From NCBI GenBank assembly GCA_963576735.1, contig OY755173.1, forward strand, positions 20,492,873 to 20,556,872: a stretch of DNA of 64,000 nt, in the 5' to 3' direction. Numbering within the stretch: the stretch's first letter is position 1; each line of letters begins with the position of its first letter. The DNA comes from Bedellia somnulentella (lineage: Eukaryota; Arthropoda; Insecta; Lepidoptera; Bedelliidae). The notes below the pieces were generated by a model, which searched no databases, was not told the DNA's origin, and was given only the letters and a program-made list of their open reading frames with translations. Below are positions 10,937 through 23,080 of this stretch, piece by piece. A program made the translations under genes and the position numbers.

Positions 10937-11162
10937 ATACATACGTATACTCACGGCCATAAATCCCATAAAAGGGTAGCCAGAACTAGAAACTCCTGAG
11001 CTACATTTGGAAGTTGATGGTAGAATTAAATTATGGTTGCCCAAAAACCACTTTAAAAAGCCCCATACCTTTTGTTATATTTTTAGTCGTCTTAGTCGCC
11101 TCTTACGGAACCCATGGGTAGAAAGGGGCAGTGACATTCGAAGCTGGCACCACAGGGCAAAA
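10937..11162 (-). repeat. SINE family A, diverged
   Basis: Tail at the left, head (CCTGTGGTGCCAGCTTCG in antisense) at the right, with many substitutions and an insertion near 11075. It stands head to head with the next copy, 18 bases apart. Confidence 0.75.
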
Positions 11163-11180
11163 TATTTAGTGACATAAATT

Positions 11181-11451
11181 TGCCGTGTAGTGTCGGCTTA
11201 GAATAACACTACCCCATTTCTACCCGTGAGTGATCGTAAGAGGCGACTAAGGGTATAGGGGCTTTTTAAGTGATTTTTGGGCGATGTAACCACACTCCAA
11301 CCGGAGACCCGTCACCAAAAACATTTATTATTACCATCTTTTCCCCAATCAACTTCAAAAAGTGGCTGAGGAATATCTTATTCCAAAGCTCTAGCTACCC
11401 CTTTAAGGGATTTATAGCTGTGAGTTTATGTATGTACGTATGTATGTATAT
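11181..11451 (+). repeat. SINE family A, full length
   Basis: Runs from CCGTGTAGTGTCGGCTTAG through TCGTAAGAGGCGACTAAGGG to an ATGTATGTATATA tail. It is one of the better copies for defining the family. Confidence 0.88.
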
Positions 11452-12014
11452 ATAAAAAAGCCTATAAGGAACAACTATTTAATCATATATTTGTGTCCAT
11501 ATTCAAAATGCAACACATAATTCTTTGCATTATATTAATATCATGAATATGCAATTGATCTATTAACATGCAAATGTTTATGCAAAAAATTGGTATTTAG
11601 ATTAATATCCCGAATTGACACAAAAAACTAGTAGAATTTTGACAATAAGGAATTTTTCGACAAATAAAAAAACAAAGGCAGTTAACCTTTAGTATAGTTG
11701 ATTTAATAACTACGGCTCGTATGAACTTCAATTATGCTAATGATACTAAAATTCTTAATAATTAAAAAAAAAATATAGTTCAAGGTATTACATATGTTTG
11801 TCGTGACTGCGTAATTGTGGATTGCATTAAAATCGGTCCAGTAATTTTTGGAATCCTATCTCCGATCATTTAAGAAGCAGATCAGATTACAATGATGTTA
11901 TATGATATTAACTTTCACGGCCTCTTTGGAGATGTTGAAATGGTTATTACTAAACTACAAGTGCAATAATAACCTCATATTCGAATTGATATGTAGATCA
12001 CTGTATAGACGTAT
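11452..12014. other. No supportable feature
   Basis: AT-rich spacer without protein-like ORFs or recognised repeats. Confidence 0.4.
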
Positions 12015-12195
12015 GCTGTGTAGTTTCGGCTTAGAATAGCACTACCCCATTTCTTCCGGTGGGTGTTGTATCTTTATTTTACCAACTTCTCCCCACTCAA
12101 CTTTTCAAAAGTGGCTGAGGAATTTTTGATTCCATAGCTCTGGCTACCCTTTCTTAGGATTTACAGCCGTGAGTATATGTATGTATATATGTATA
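12015..12195 (+). repeat. SINE family A with internal deletion
   Basis: The head GTGTAGTTTCGGCTTAG and CTTCCGGTGGGTGT jump directly to CTTTATTTTACC. This skips the CGACTAACGG and GGTTGGAGACCC blocks. The tail is ATGTATGTATATATG. Confidence 0.82.
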
Positions 12196-12381
12196 GATTT
12201 GGTTTTGAAAAGCACAATCCTACATTTTCTTGTGTGTTCTCGTTGGTTGTTATTTGCAACATAGAGTAAATCCAAAGTGATTGTTGGACTCTATAGAGAC
12301 TAGGGAGAAACCCAGCACCAACGACATAACTAGTACTTCTGAAAATCACGTCACATTTTATCACCAATTATTTGAATTTAC

Positions 12382-12499
12382 TTTATTGCCAAATCAGTGT
12401 ATTAATGTCACACTCATAAAAACTAGTGCCCATCCTGTCCAAAGCGGTTTTTGATACAGAATACAAGTTATAATATTCTTAATATTACTTTATGATAAT
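12382..12499. repeat. Left copy of a ~118-bp direct duplication flanking a SINE
   Basis: This segment is repeated at 12,868-12,984 with about seven differences by eye, one on each side of the SINE B copy. It is far longer than a normal SINE target duplication. Confidence 0.85.
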
Positions 12500-12867
12500 A
12501 TGATAGTCCAGTGGGTAGAATACCCGCCCGAAAACAGAAGGGCGTGAGTTCCAATCCTGGTTCGGGCCTACACCAATTTGTCTTTCTAAAGTCATATGTC
12601 TAGTTAATTTATCATGGTTGTTAACGGTGAGGGAAAACATCGTGAGGAAACCCACATGGCTGAGTTGTACTTAGTCATGTGACAGTTTATTCGTACAAAA
12701 ACGGCGATAAGCCTGCCCCCTATCACGTGAGTACACTGTCTAAGCAAAACGTGGGTACCTTCTCTGGACACTAGATGGCGCTTGCCATGTGAGTTCAGGA
12801 GTATTGGTACCTCTGCCAACCCCTTCGGGGATAAACGGCGTGAACGTTTATGTTATGTTATGTTATG
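12500..12867 (+). repeat. SINE family B, beta subfamily, full length
   Basis: Head ATGATAGTCCAGTGGGTAG, B box GAGTTCCAATCCTGG, the beta block CTAGATGGCGCTTGCC and a (TTATG)n tail. It sits exactly between the two 118-bp direct repeats. Confidence 0.9.
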
Positions 12868-12984
12868 TTTATTGCCAAATCAGTGTATTAATGTGACACT
12901 CATAAAAACTAATGCCCATCCTGTCCAAAGCGGTTTTGGCTACAGAATACAAGTTATAATATTCATAATATTACTTTATAATAA
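12868..12984. repeat. Right copy of the ~118-bp direct duplication
   Basis: Starts TTTATTGCCAAATCAGTG right after the SINE tail and ends near CTTTATAATAA. It is the partner of 12,382-12,499. Confidence 0.85.
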
Positions 12985-13103
12985 CTAGAAAAACTCATAA
13001 GTAGTTCCCATACACTTATATAGGTACAATAGCTAAAAAAACGTCAACGTAATGAATCCCAAAAAATAGTTTAGGCCAAGTAAGTGAGAGTTACTACTCT
13101 CAT

Positions 13104-13405
13104 TGCTTCGGTAGTCTAGCGCTAAAAGGTTTCGAGTTCAAACCCTGGGGACTTAACTCTCAATTTTATTTTTTTTGCATTTAACTCAGTTTGGAAGGAA
13201 GTAATTGTAAGCTTGAATCCCCAGATTATCCAAAAGAATTAATATATCTATGCTTTAGAGGGCACATCAAACCGTTTGTTCCAACTACTATCACGAAAGT
13301 AGTCGTTAGTCCTCCTACCCTAACTTGACCAGCGTAGAAGACCCATAGGCCATGTCACCATGTATAGGGTAGGTTCAAACCCCTCAAGGATATACATGGA
13401 CTGAA
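13104..13405 (+). repeat. tRNA-derived SINE family D, copy 2
   Basis: Head CGGTAGTCTAGCGC (A-box-like) and GGTTTCGAGTTCAAACCC (B-box region), then GTAGTCGTTAG and CAAACCCCTC blocks in the same order as the 10.3-kb copy. Confidence 0.6.
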
Positions 13406-14424
13406 AGGAAGCTCTACTTAAACATGAACCAATAAACAACAGATGCTGGCCGAGACAAAAGCAATAAAAATAATTCATACATTACATAATTAAATTATAA
13501 CTTTCATTATAGTGGGACGCGTTTCCTTACTATCTTAAACGCATGCGTAATTTATAGACACAATTTTGTCTTAAATCTTATTACGCTAATTGGCAATGAA
13601 TATGTGGTACAAGTTACAAGCGATATTTTAATTTACGCTCAAAGCAAAAATCTTTTTTTTTATATTTCATCATCCACGTATCATCATCATCATCATCTAA
13701 TAACGGTATTTAGTTTTTTTGTTCAATCGATGCAAATATAGAGGTTATTAAGATTAAGTATTATATTTAAAGAAATATAAATTTTATAATATAAAGGTCC
13801 CTGAAATCTAAACTTAACTAATATAATAAAATAATAAAAAGCTCAAAAGTTCTAGTTTAATATTGTATGTCATTTATACGCCCAAAAATCGTGCTTATAA
13901 TTAGCGCTTTTATAATATTCTCCATAAGTGAGGGCTAAGAATTTATATGACTGTTTTTAATGCTCTTTCATTTTTAGCTATCAAAACGCCCTGTACACAC
14001 TTTTAAAACAAGTAATTATTAAAATTTTTTTTTTTATCCAAATCTAGACTTTGGACCATGTTTTAAACAGAAAAAATAATATAAAATTAATATAGATGCC
14101 TTACACTCTTACTAAAATAGTTACAGCAGAAATCGCGTGACTTGCACCCCCGGGCATGGTCAGTAGCGAGTCACTTTCATCCGATGACGTAAGTGGTCCG
14201 AGATTTTGAACTTGCGTGAATACCGGCCATTGTTTGGAGCCCACTTTATTAGGAAATCATTTTGGGTTCCGTATCTTTGATCATCGATTTTGCACTTATT
14301 GTAAATCTACGACACAAAAAAAACGATATGTAGGTCAGTTCATTTCATTTATAGTCTTTACATAGATAAGTCTTTACCACCTAATGAATGAGCGTGAAGC
14401 AAAAAAACATATTAGGGTTGAGCT
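13406..14424. other. No supportable feature apart from a short (ATC)n run
   Basis: A (CAT/ATC)n run lies near 13,680-13,698. The rest is AT-rich with no protein-like ORF. Confidence 0.4.
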
Positions 14425-14478
14425 AAATGGCGATCGATAGTCTCTGCCTACCCTAATGGGAATAGGCGAGAAAATAAG
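14425..14478 (+). repeat. RTE-type LINE 3' end scrap
   Basis: TGGCGATCGATAGTCTCTGC, CTACCCTAATGGGAA and an altered GTAAGTAAGT-like tail match the RTE 3' terminus. Confidence 0.6.
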
Positions 14479-14644
14479 TAAGTAAATTAATCATATGAAT
14501 AAAAAAATAATCAGACTTATAGTAGTAGTAAGTAGTAGAAGGTAACCCCTACAAGAGTACAATTTAATAACTTGTACTGAGGGATACTAACTCGGTATAT
14601 ACCTAACATACACAATACCCAAATAGGTGCATGCAAGACCAAGA

Positions 14645-14893
14645 CTACATACATACATATACTCACGCCTATAAATCCCTAGATGGGGTAGCCAGAGCTA
14701 AGGAATCAGAAATTCCTCAGCCACTTTTGGAAAGTTAAGTGGGGAAAAGATGGTAAAATAAAGGTTGTTGGTGATGGGTCTCCAACCGCATCGCCCGCAA
14801 GTCCCTTTAAAGGCCCAATACCGTTAGTCGCCTCTTACGTACACCCGCCGGAAGAATTGGGGTAGTGCTATTCTAAGCCGACACTACACAGCA
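14645..14893 (-). repeat. SINE family A, full length
   Basis: A (TATG)n tail at the left end and GTGTAGTGTCGGCTTAG (antisense) at the right. The blocks GGTTGGAGACCCATCACC and CCAAAAGTGGCTGAGG are intact. Confidence 0.88.
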
Positions 14894-14999
14894 CAAGACT
14901 AAAAAACCAATATAATATATTCATCACACAGATACCAGCCCTCAGCGCGGTCCAGTAGGGATCGCCGATAATGGTCTAACTACTACAGGATGGCAAAGT

Positions 15000-15487
15000 T
15001 ACTAATTCTTCCGAACATCACGTGACATTTTTACGTTTTGAATGGGCACATGCTAGAGGGCAGGCACATTGCCGTTTCGCCATATGTGTTTCCTCACGAT
15101 GTTTTTCCTCGTCGTTAACAACCATGATAAATCAACCACACATATAACTTATACATATATAAATACATATACTCACGGCTATAAATCCCTAGAAGGGGTA
15201 GCCAGAACTAAGGCACTAGAAGTTCCTCAGCCACAAAAGATGGCAAAATAAAGGATGTTGGTGATGGGTCTCCAACCGCATCGCCCAATAATCCCTTAAA
15301 AGCCCCAACACCGTTGTTAGTCGCCTCTTACGAACACCCACCGGCAGCAATGGGGTAGTGTTATTCTAAGCGGACACTACACAGCAACTAACTTTTAGAA
15401 TAAACAAATTGGTGTGGGCTCGGCCCAGGATTTGAACCCTCATGGTCTGCACGATAAGCGGTGTTCTACCCACTTCGTTTTCACGGT
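15000..15487 (-). repeat. SINE family B, old copy split by SINE A
   Basis: 15,000-15,149 (GTGTTTCCTCACGATGTTTT, AACAACCATGATAAATCAAC) and 15,388-15,487 (AAACAAATTGGTGTGGGC, tRNA-like head antisense) are two halves of one minus-strand family B copy. Confidence 0.8.
15150..15387 (-). repeat. SINE family A nested in SINE B
   Basis: A minus-strand family A copy, tail at left, inserted at the CACATATAACTTTAGAA point of family B. TAACTT lies on both sides, consistent with a short target duplication. Confidence 0.82.
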
Positions 15488-16205
15488 TTAAATAAATAAT
15501 ATGAAATTTATTTACTTAAGACTGTTTTGTAAGTCTCATAGTTTATTTAGTTAACAATAATGATGATTCACCACATTACGCATTAAGTCACTACGTTCAA
15601 AAATCGCTGTACAGAGCACAGTGGTACTAATTAAGCGCCGATACAATTATTCAGAAGTAATTTAAGATAACATGAGAAGAATCCGAACTCCTATTCATTT
15701 ATACAGACTGAATCAGTAGTTAGACTACGCACAGTAAAAGTATCGTTTTGTTGTATTTTTGAGAACAGTCATGGGAATTTAAGTTACAATAGAATGAACA
15801 TGTTCTAATATTGTGATAGAATCTTTTGCTAAACGATGCTTTTAGTTAGCGCTTTTAAGCTCAATTCTCCTACTGTTTGTTTTTTTATAACTCATCATTT
15901 TTAAGGAGGTTGTATAGCAGTTTCTAAACGATATAGAGTTTTAAATTATAAAGAAAATACAAGATATCATCACACATACAACAAAATAATTGCTATTTAA
16001 AACTAATTCATTTTTGATTATATAATCTCACGGTTTAATAAATCTCAAGAGATAACAGTCAGCGGTTCTGATTCTGTTTTGTTAGTTTGTTTCCATAGTA
16101 TCCTGTAATAAGAGGAACAAAAGTGTAATTTATTTATTTATTTGGATATACAACAGCGATATGCTATAATTATTAATTATCTTAAATATAATATAACTAT
16201 AATAT
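15488..16205. other. No supportable feature
   Basis: AT-rich. GGAGGTTGTATAG near 15,904 may be a scrap of a common lepidopteran repeat, too short to call. Confidence 0.35.
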
Positions 16206-16454
16206 AATTTATCATGGTTGTTAACGGTGAGGGAAAAAATCGTGAGGAAACCCACATGGCTTAGTTGTACTTAGTCATGTGACAGTGTATTCGTTCAAAA
16301 CGGTGATAGGCCTGCCCCCTATCACGTGAGTACACTGTCTAAGCAAAACGTGGGTACCTTTTCTGGAAACTAGATGGCGCTTGCCATGTGAGTTCAGGAG
16401 TATTGGTACCTCTGCCAACCCCTTCGTGGATAAACGGCGTGAACGTTTATGTTT
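16206..16454 (+). repeat. SINE family B, beta, 5'-truncated
   Basis: Begins at TAATTTATCATGGTTG inside the family B body, carries the beta block CTAGATGGCGCTTGCC and ends at GAACGTTTATGTT. The tRNA-like head is missing. Confidence 0.85.
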
Positions 16455-16984
16455 TATAATATAACTAATACTAGGTAAGCATACCGCCTTAAACCTTAAT
16501 AACAAAATATGAACCTAATATGTCCATATAATATATGATAAACGTTCAACGCTCATATGATATTTTCAGTAATTTAAAAGAAGTATCCATGGAAAGTTCA
16601 TGTAAATTCAATTTATATGATAAAATTTCTGGAAACTATCTGATTCAATTAAACTTTCCATACAGAAACTTTACATCGCCCATCTCTAACAAGATCACTA
16701 TATAATAGTTGATCTTTTATTCGCAATTGTTTTACAGCTCACTATTCAATTACAATAAAAAGAGCAAGATTGATGCCATTGTTTTGAAGATGGTTTCTAG
16801 TTTAAATCGTTTGAGTGATAGGTACCTCTGATGTAACACCTCTAGCGTCCTGCCCCAGCATTATATCTTTGTTACATTTGAATTATACATTGTGATTTTA
16901 TAAACAGTATTTGTTTCTGGTACTTTTCGAACAACTTCAAAACAGGAGGTAATCAATTTGATTGTATTATTCCTTTACTAGTGG

Positions 16985-17778
16985 ATCGGGCCCAGCTTCG
17001 CACGGGTAGCGTAGTTTTAAAAATATCTGAGGTTCCTCCAATCACTGCTCAACCTTAGTAAAATTTAGAGCAACTTATAGCATAGTAGTAGCATAATAAT
17101 AGTGTAGCTTTGTGATTGTGAAAGCGCTTCAATGAACGGTTCAGTATCTCAGAAAATAAAACCATGCAAACAAACAATCACAGTTACAAACTTATCATAC
17201 ATACAGGGAGTATATGTATACTCCCGGCTATCTTTTGTGCGCGAAACCATTACTAAAAAAATATCCTTATAGCATTCACGTGCGACGACAGGGCGCGATA
17301 GCTTATTTCATGTATAAGTTTGGTGTTTCTATACCGATTTAAATGATTCTTTTTTTATTGAATAGGTAATAATGTAAACTTTTTAAATGAGAGATGAATG
17401 AGAGAACTATACACGTAAGAGTAAACAAATATAATCAGAATGCTCCGAACTGCTAAGCTATCAGGAATTACACGTGTTATTATTAGTCAACCATAAAAGA
17501 TAGACATATGCTGCAGAAGGATATGTTTTAGAAAATTTTATGTAAAATATTTCTGTCATACATGATTTCTATGTAACTATAATCACTAAGGCTGCACACG
17601 CGACGGAAGCTTAAAAAATGGAGTAACTTCCCCCGTTTTCCCAAAATTTCCCAAAATTCCCCGTCACTACTCTGCCAAAAAGTACACAATAACCTGCCCA
17701 GGAGTATGAAGAATAATTCTACCAAGTTTCGTTAAAATCCGTCGAGTAGTTTTTGTTTCCATAAGGAACATACAAACC

Positions 17779-17821
<43 letters not shown>

Positions 17822-17965
17822 GGACAGACAGACAGACAGACAAAAATTTCACTGATTGCATTTTTGACATCAGTATCGATCACTAATCACCCCCTGATAG
17901 TCATTTTGAAAATATATTTAATGTACAGAATTGACCTCTCTACAGATTTATTATAAGTATAGATT
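16985..17965 (+). repeat. Dispersed lepidopteran element, family C copy 1
   Basis: It opens with GGCCCAGCTTCGCACGGGTA, a relative of the common 'cttcgcccgcg' repeat start. It then has AAGTTTCGTTAAAATCCGTC, a (CAGA)n run and an end at TTATTATAAGTATAGATTA. The same order of blocks is seen in the copies at 19-20.5 and 34.6-35.7 kb. No coding capacity is seen. Confidence 0.55.
17777..17843 (+). repeat. (GACA)n microsatellite
   Basis: About 16 units of GACA/CAGA with one CGGA interruption, inside the family C element. Confidence 0.95.
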
Positions 17966-18652
17966 AGGCTAAAAGTATTTCTAAAGCATTTTTTCTTTTC
18001 CGTTTGGATATGCCTCCAAGAAGGTCCTATTGAATTTTTTTAGTGTTTGGTTGCATGGTTTCAAAAATAACAAAACGCATGAGTTGTTGACATTGAAATT
18101 AATCTTATTTTGTATGAAAATTTGTGATTTCATCAAATAGCTTTGAATGCATTTTTATTCAAGAATATATTATTTATACTCTATAGAAAGTAGGATTATC
18201 TTATATTCTAGCATACATTTCCCAATTCGCTTTTTAAAGTTTTGGCATAGCAAAGGCTCATTGGTTCATTGAACCTTTCACACCTATTAGAATCATATCA
18301 GAGATATGTTTTAGCATGTTTAGATAAGAGTGATTGATAGCCACAGTCATAGATCAAGAGATATGTTAAAATTAATATCATAGCCCTTTCATTTATGTAG
18401 TTGCCAATCTATTAAACGGATGACAAGTCAAGTAGTCTAGCGGATAATTTACATGCTTTAAGATTGAGATAAATGGATGAAATAAAATTGTTAGTATACG
18501 CCAGGTTATTATAAAATTCAGCTACACTCAAAACAAGGTACAAAAGGAAATACTTTGCAAGAAATATACTGTCATTAAGGTTTATAATATTGGTAACAAT
18601 TTAGGAAAAGTGAATCTAGGTAAATTCAATTCGTAATTACGAGTAGAATGTA

Positions 18653-18895
18653 TTGTTCATAAAAAACTCATGTGAGGATTATGTAACTAATCAATTAAAG
18701 AAAGAAAAATATTTTTCGATATCAGCAGGAGTCGAACCCGCGACGTCCCGGTCAACGCACCGGTCGCTTTGCCAGTTGAGCTATGGTGTTAAGTGACTAC
18801 TGATGCGAAATTCTGCTTTCCTTTTGTTTCTTAACACCTTAGTGTTAGGAGATAGGGAGCGCTAACACCGCTTCTTCTTTCCTTAATTGACTTGT
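18653..18895 (-). mobile_element. tRNA-headed element, relative of the palindromic family (copy 3)
   Basis: In antisense: TAGCTCAACTGGCAAAGCG (A-box region), GTCGCGGGTTCGACTCCTGC (B box), GAAAAATATTTTTC, then the family 3' end (AATCCTCACATGAG, GAAC). Upstream of the head the inverted tRNA arm of copies 1 and 2 is replaced by an unrelated segment. This copy has a single tRNA-like head. Confidence 0.65.
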
Positions 18896-19109
18896 AAATT
18901 CAAGTCAATTGAGTTTACTCCGTTTTTACTAGAACTCATTACAGTATAGGACTTTTTGAATTATAACTTAACTAGCTTTTTGCCCCGCGACTTCGTCCGC
19001 GTGGACTTCATTTTTTGCATCCAGTTTACATAATACCAAAATACCGAAACACTGTCTCAACTTCTGTTTTTTATATTTATAATCCCGCGGGCGTTGTAAA
19101 TGACATAAA

Positions 19110-19290
19110 GGACATTGAGGCTTTTTAAGTGATTGTTGGGCGATGCAGTTTGTGACCCATCACTAACAACCTTTATTAACCTATCTTTTATCAATATATT
19201 TCCAAAATTGGATGAAGAATTAGTATCTCCGAAGCTATGGCCACCCTTTTATGGAATTTATGGTTGTTAGCATATATTCATGAATGATTG
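19110..19290 (+). repeat. SINE family A, diverged and 5'-truncated
   Basis: GGCTTTTTAAGTGATTGTTG, TGACCCATCACTAACAACC and a decayed tail (CATATATTCATGAATG) place it in family A. Confidence 0.6.
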
Positions 19291-19713
19291 ATAGTTGGAT
19301 TTCATAAATTCAATCACACCAAGTTTTATTATAAAATGTAAAAAAACTCTATATTAACTTTCATTTGCTATATCAACCCGTTAGGGGATGAGTTCCAAAA
19401 ATTCCTTTTTAATTGTTCATAAGAATCATGAAACAAATATACCAAGTTTTTATGTTCAGAAATGAGAATATCTCTAGTAAGTACAGATACGGATAGTAGT
19501 TTGGCGCTGCGGCGACGGCCCGGTGCTGCCCCCTACACTGACCGTTGGTGATAGTGGGAGAGCTTGCAGCGATTGCTCGGCGATATAGGGATGATTAGTG
19601 TTGGATCTCCTTCCAAAATAATCGCTAAATTGAAGTGATAGTGCTTGTTATTATTATATATAGTGTATTATATATTTTAAGCTAACAAAACATTTTTTTA
19701 CAAAAAGCTTGAA

Positions 19714-19805
19714 TTACCTGAGATACGAACCCGGGACGATTGATTCATAATAGTTCTAATTAAATATTCATAGTAGTTAGTTATACCGCTACGCCACGGA
19801 GACGT
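19714..19805 (-). repeat. tRNA-like module inside family C copy 2
   Basis: In antisense: CCGTGGCGTAGCGGTATAAC (A box) and CCCGGGTTCGTATCTCAGG (B box), about 50 bases apart. A related module is at 35,140-35,220, so it belongs to the repeat and is not a tRNA gene. Confidence 0.55.
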
Positions 19806-20466
19806 TACCGGGGCGGTGTCAAATTTTTATTACGCTTTATTTCACATTAGTCTTACTATTGATAAACAAATTTGTCATTTAAATTGATGAAACCCCTTCA
19901 TCTTTCCAAAATGAACATTAACAAAGTGTCTGATGTGAATTCCATCGATGATAAAAATAATCGCTGCAATATTTTGAGCCATATATGAGTTAAGGTTTTT
20001 TGATGTTCCTATGAGAACTCTTGCGGATTCCTTAGTTTCAAGGAATCGTCGTCGTTTCATTTAGTTTCTATATTTACATGTTAATATTCGTTTGCAATAT
20101 AAGTAGATGTAAAAAAAAAAGTATACGATAAAAAAATAGTACATCATGGCTCGGGAGTTCCTTATTTTCGGGGATGCATTACCGTACCATTAAGCTTCTA
20201 AATTTTGATTTTTATATTAGTTTACAATATTTTACGTTGTTTTAAACGATACACAGCGCCATCTCCAATGCATTTAGTAAGCAAACAATATTTTTGATTT
20301 CCCGTGGGAACATATTTTTTCCGGGATAAAAAGTACCCTATTATTTAATTTAGACTTCTAACTACACGTCTGAAAAATTTCAAAGCAATCGGTTCAGTAT
20401 TTACGGCGTGAAAGCGGAACAAACAAACAAACAAACTCACTTTCCCATTTATAATATTAGTATGGA

Positions 20467-20857
20467 TTATACCGACGCCAATATTTTCAAAAACCCAGTC
20501 TTCTGACAATGCTCTGTTATTCTTTTTATTTCCGGGGAACCAATGTATCTCTAATTTACTGTAAACCTTTCACAAACACTATCCATACTTTGACTTACTA
20601 ATTGCTTGAAGATATAGAGAAGTGAGCAGTCGAATATAAAGTGGGCGAGACAAAGTAACAGGAATGATTAGACAGATTTATGTGAGAGAGGATTGCGACG
20701 AACTCGCGCAGATATCGGCTGTTTCTTTGGATTGGGAGGTACGGTAACGTTACCTTAGTCTTAGCATTTTGGGGCGGGTTCTACTGGCTGAGCTTGTAAT
20801 AAATATTTTTGATGTGTAAGTATGCATATACTTTATAAACTGACTCAAACTCAAGAC
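20467..20857. other. No supportable feature
   Basis: Unique-looking sequence with a slightly GC-richer patch at 20,640-20,780. No ORF or repeat recognised. Confidence 0.35.
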
Positions 20858-21097
20858 TCAAACGTTCACGCCAAATATATCCGAAGGGGTTGGCAGAGGT
20901 ACTAATACTTCTGAACATGACGTGACATTGTCACCTGGTGTTCAGAATACCCACGTTTTGCTTGGACAGTGTACTCACGTGATAAGGGACTGGCCTATCG
21001 CCGTTTTGTAGGAATACACTGTCACATAACTAAGTACAACTCAGCATGCGGGTTTAACAAGTCACCGTTATGAACCATGATAAATTAACCACACATA
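20858..21097 (-). repeat. SINE family B, left part (split by the LTR element)
   Basis: Antisense family B body from the AACGTTCACGCC end to CCACACATA. It resumes at 29,270 after the LTR element, so the LTR element inserted into it. Confidence 0.88.
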
Positions 21098-21495
21098 TGT
21101 AATGATTCTTGTTAAAATATATTGTAATGATTTCTTTGAAAAACATATATTATTAATTCATGCTGATTTTTAGTATGAGTACCTTTTGTTAATAAGTTTT
21201 GTAAAGTGTTTCACCTCAACTTCCGTTTAAAGCAACCAGTTTTGTAAAGTGTTTCACCTCAACTTCCGGTTGAAGTGACTGTTTTCGGTTTGACAAGTAA
21301 TGGGTGGGGACGAGGTCGGCTTTTGAGGCGGGACATTATTTTTATTCATTCTATCGTTAGCAGGAGTGAAGTAAAAACGTTTAGTCAAAGTTACTGCCCG
21401 TAATTATAGTACAAATAGTTAATTGTTAGTTGTAATATATTTTATATGACCAAGTGGAAATAAAGTCAGTGTTCAAGAATTGGAGTTTCTTTATA
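21098..21495 (+). repeat. 5' LTR
   Basis: Starts TGTAATGATTC and ends TTTCTTTATA, without the usual CA end. It contains a tandem 43-bp duplication (21,195-21,280) and AATAAA at 21,459-21,464 in the expected place for polyadenylation. By eye it has no differences from the right copy. Confidence 0.9.
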
Positions 21496-21619
21496 TTTCA
21501 GAAGTGGGTATGTACCAGATCTATTCAATAACTATATTATTATTTCATGTCGAATTTGCGAATATAGTGACAGTTTTTTTTTTTTCAAGAGGATAGATAA
21601 CATTTATTTGTTTGATATA

Positions 21620-22430
21620 CGCCTACACACACGACATGTATTCGATTGGGGCTACTCTCCGATAATACTTACTCACACGACACGACATGCATTTGATCGG
21701 GGCTACTCTCCGATAATGCTTACTCACAAGACATGCATTCAATCGGGGCTACTCTCCGATAATGCTTACTTACACGGCATGTATTAGATCAGGACTACTC
21801 TCTGATAATATTTACTCAGACAACATGTATTCGATTGGGGCTACTCTCCGATAATGCTTATTCACACGACATCCATTCGATCAAGGCTACTCTCCGATAA
21901 TGCTTATTCACACGACATCCATTCGATCAAGGCTACTCTCCGATAATGCTTATTCACACGACATGCATTCGATCAAGGCTACTCTCCGATAATGTTTATT
22001 CACACGACATGCATTCGATCAAGGCTACTCTCCGATAATGCTTATTCACACGACATGCATTCGATCAAGGTTACTCTCCGATAATGCTTATTCACACGAC
22101 ATGCATTCGATCAAGGCTACTCTCCGATAATGTTTATTCACACGACATGCATTCGATCAAGGCTACTCTCCGATAATGCTTATTCACACGACATGCATTC
22201 GATCAAGGCTACTCTCCGATAATGCTTATTCACACGACATGCATTCGATCAAGGCTACTCTCTGATCATGCTTACTCACACGACATGCATTCGATCAAGG
22301 CTACTCTCTGATCGTGCTTACTCACACGACATGCATTCGATCAAGGCTACTCTCCGATAATGCTTATTCACACGACATGCATTCGATCAAGGCTACTCTC
22401 TGATCATGCTTACTCACACGACATGCATAT
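21620..22430 (+). repeat. 46-bp minisatellite
   Basis: About 17 units of 46 bp built on GATCAAGGCTACTCTCCGAT, AATGCTTATTCACACGACAT and GCATTC. The left units are more diverged and the central ones nearly identical. It lies inside the LTR element just after its 5' LTR, where gag would be expected. Confidence 0.95.
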
Positions 22431-22971
22431 TATACTACAATGACACTATCCTATATGTACATAAATTTTATGTTCTCTAAAAAAAAGGCAACCTAACCTT
22501 TGCCATTGAAGCCTAGCCTTGGCTTTGAAGTTTGAGTATGTAGAAGCAGCGTGACATTCGCAATTTGTACGGAAGTAATTTGAATTTACCTGTGTTTTAA
22601 ACTATTTTACCGTCAAGGAATGTTAAGGACTTCGCGTTGTGCATTGGTGTTAAAACGAATCACAGACTAGATTTGATAACGTAAGACAGTATCTGTTTTC
22701 ATTTTCATTTAGTCTAGAATCTTGTTTATTTTATTTTAAATTATTTACAATGTTGATAAAATATTATGCAGGTGGAATATTATTTCGTAATCTATTTTAA
22801 CATTGTAAAACTTTATGACTAAAATTTGAGTGGTTTTTACATATTTGATATAAAGTAAGAGTGAGTTATTGAAATTATTTTACACTACCTGCATATCGTG
22901 ACATACGTGATGTAATGAACTATGTATGATGACTGTATTATGGGACTGAGTGGACTATGAATGTTCACTGG

Positions 22972-23080
22972 ATTATTTATTTACATAACACAACCATATT
23001 TATTTATTTACATAACACAACCACATTTATTTATTTACATAACACAACCATAATTATTTATTTACGTAACACAACCATAT
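22972..23080 (+). repeat. 27-bp tandem repeat, four units
   Basis: Units containing TTATTTATTTACATAACACA recur every 27 bases, four times. They sit just before the 35-bp array. Confidence 0.93.

Larger units (their letters stand above)
18972..20466 (+). repeat. Dispersed lepidopteran element, family C copy 2 (composite)
   Basis: Starts AACTAGCTTTTTGCCCCGCG, then GACTTCGTCCGCGTGG. It ends AATCGGTTCAGTATTTACGG, (AACA)n and TTATAATATTAGTATGGATT. In between lie a SINE A relic (19,110-19,290) and a block of about 700 bases shared with 34.6-35.5 kb, including GGTGCTGCCCCCTACACTG. Confidence 0.55.

Noticed and set aside
21620..22430. CRISPR-like array
   Set aside because: The units are contiguous 46-bp tandem repeats with no unique spacers, in an animal genome inside an LTR element.
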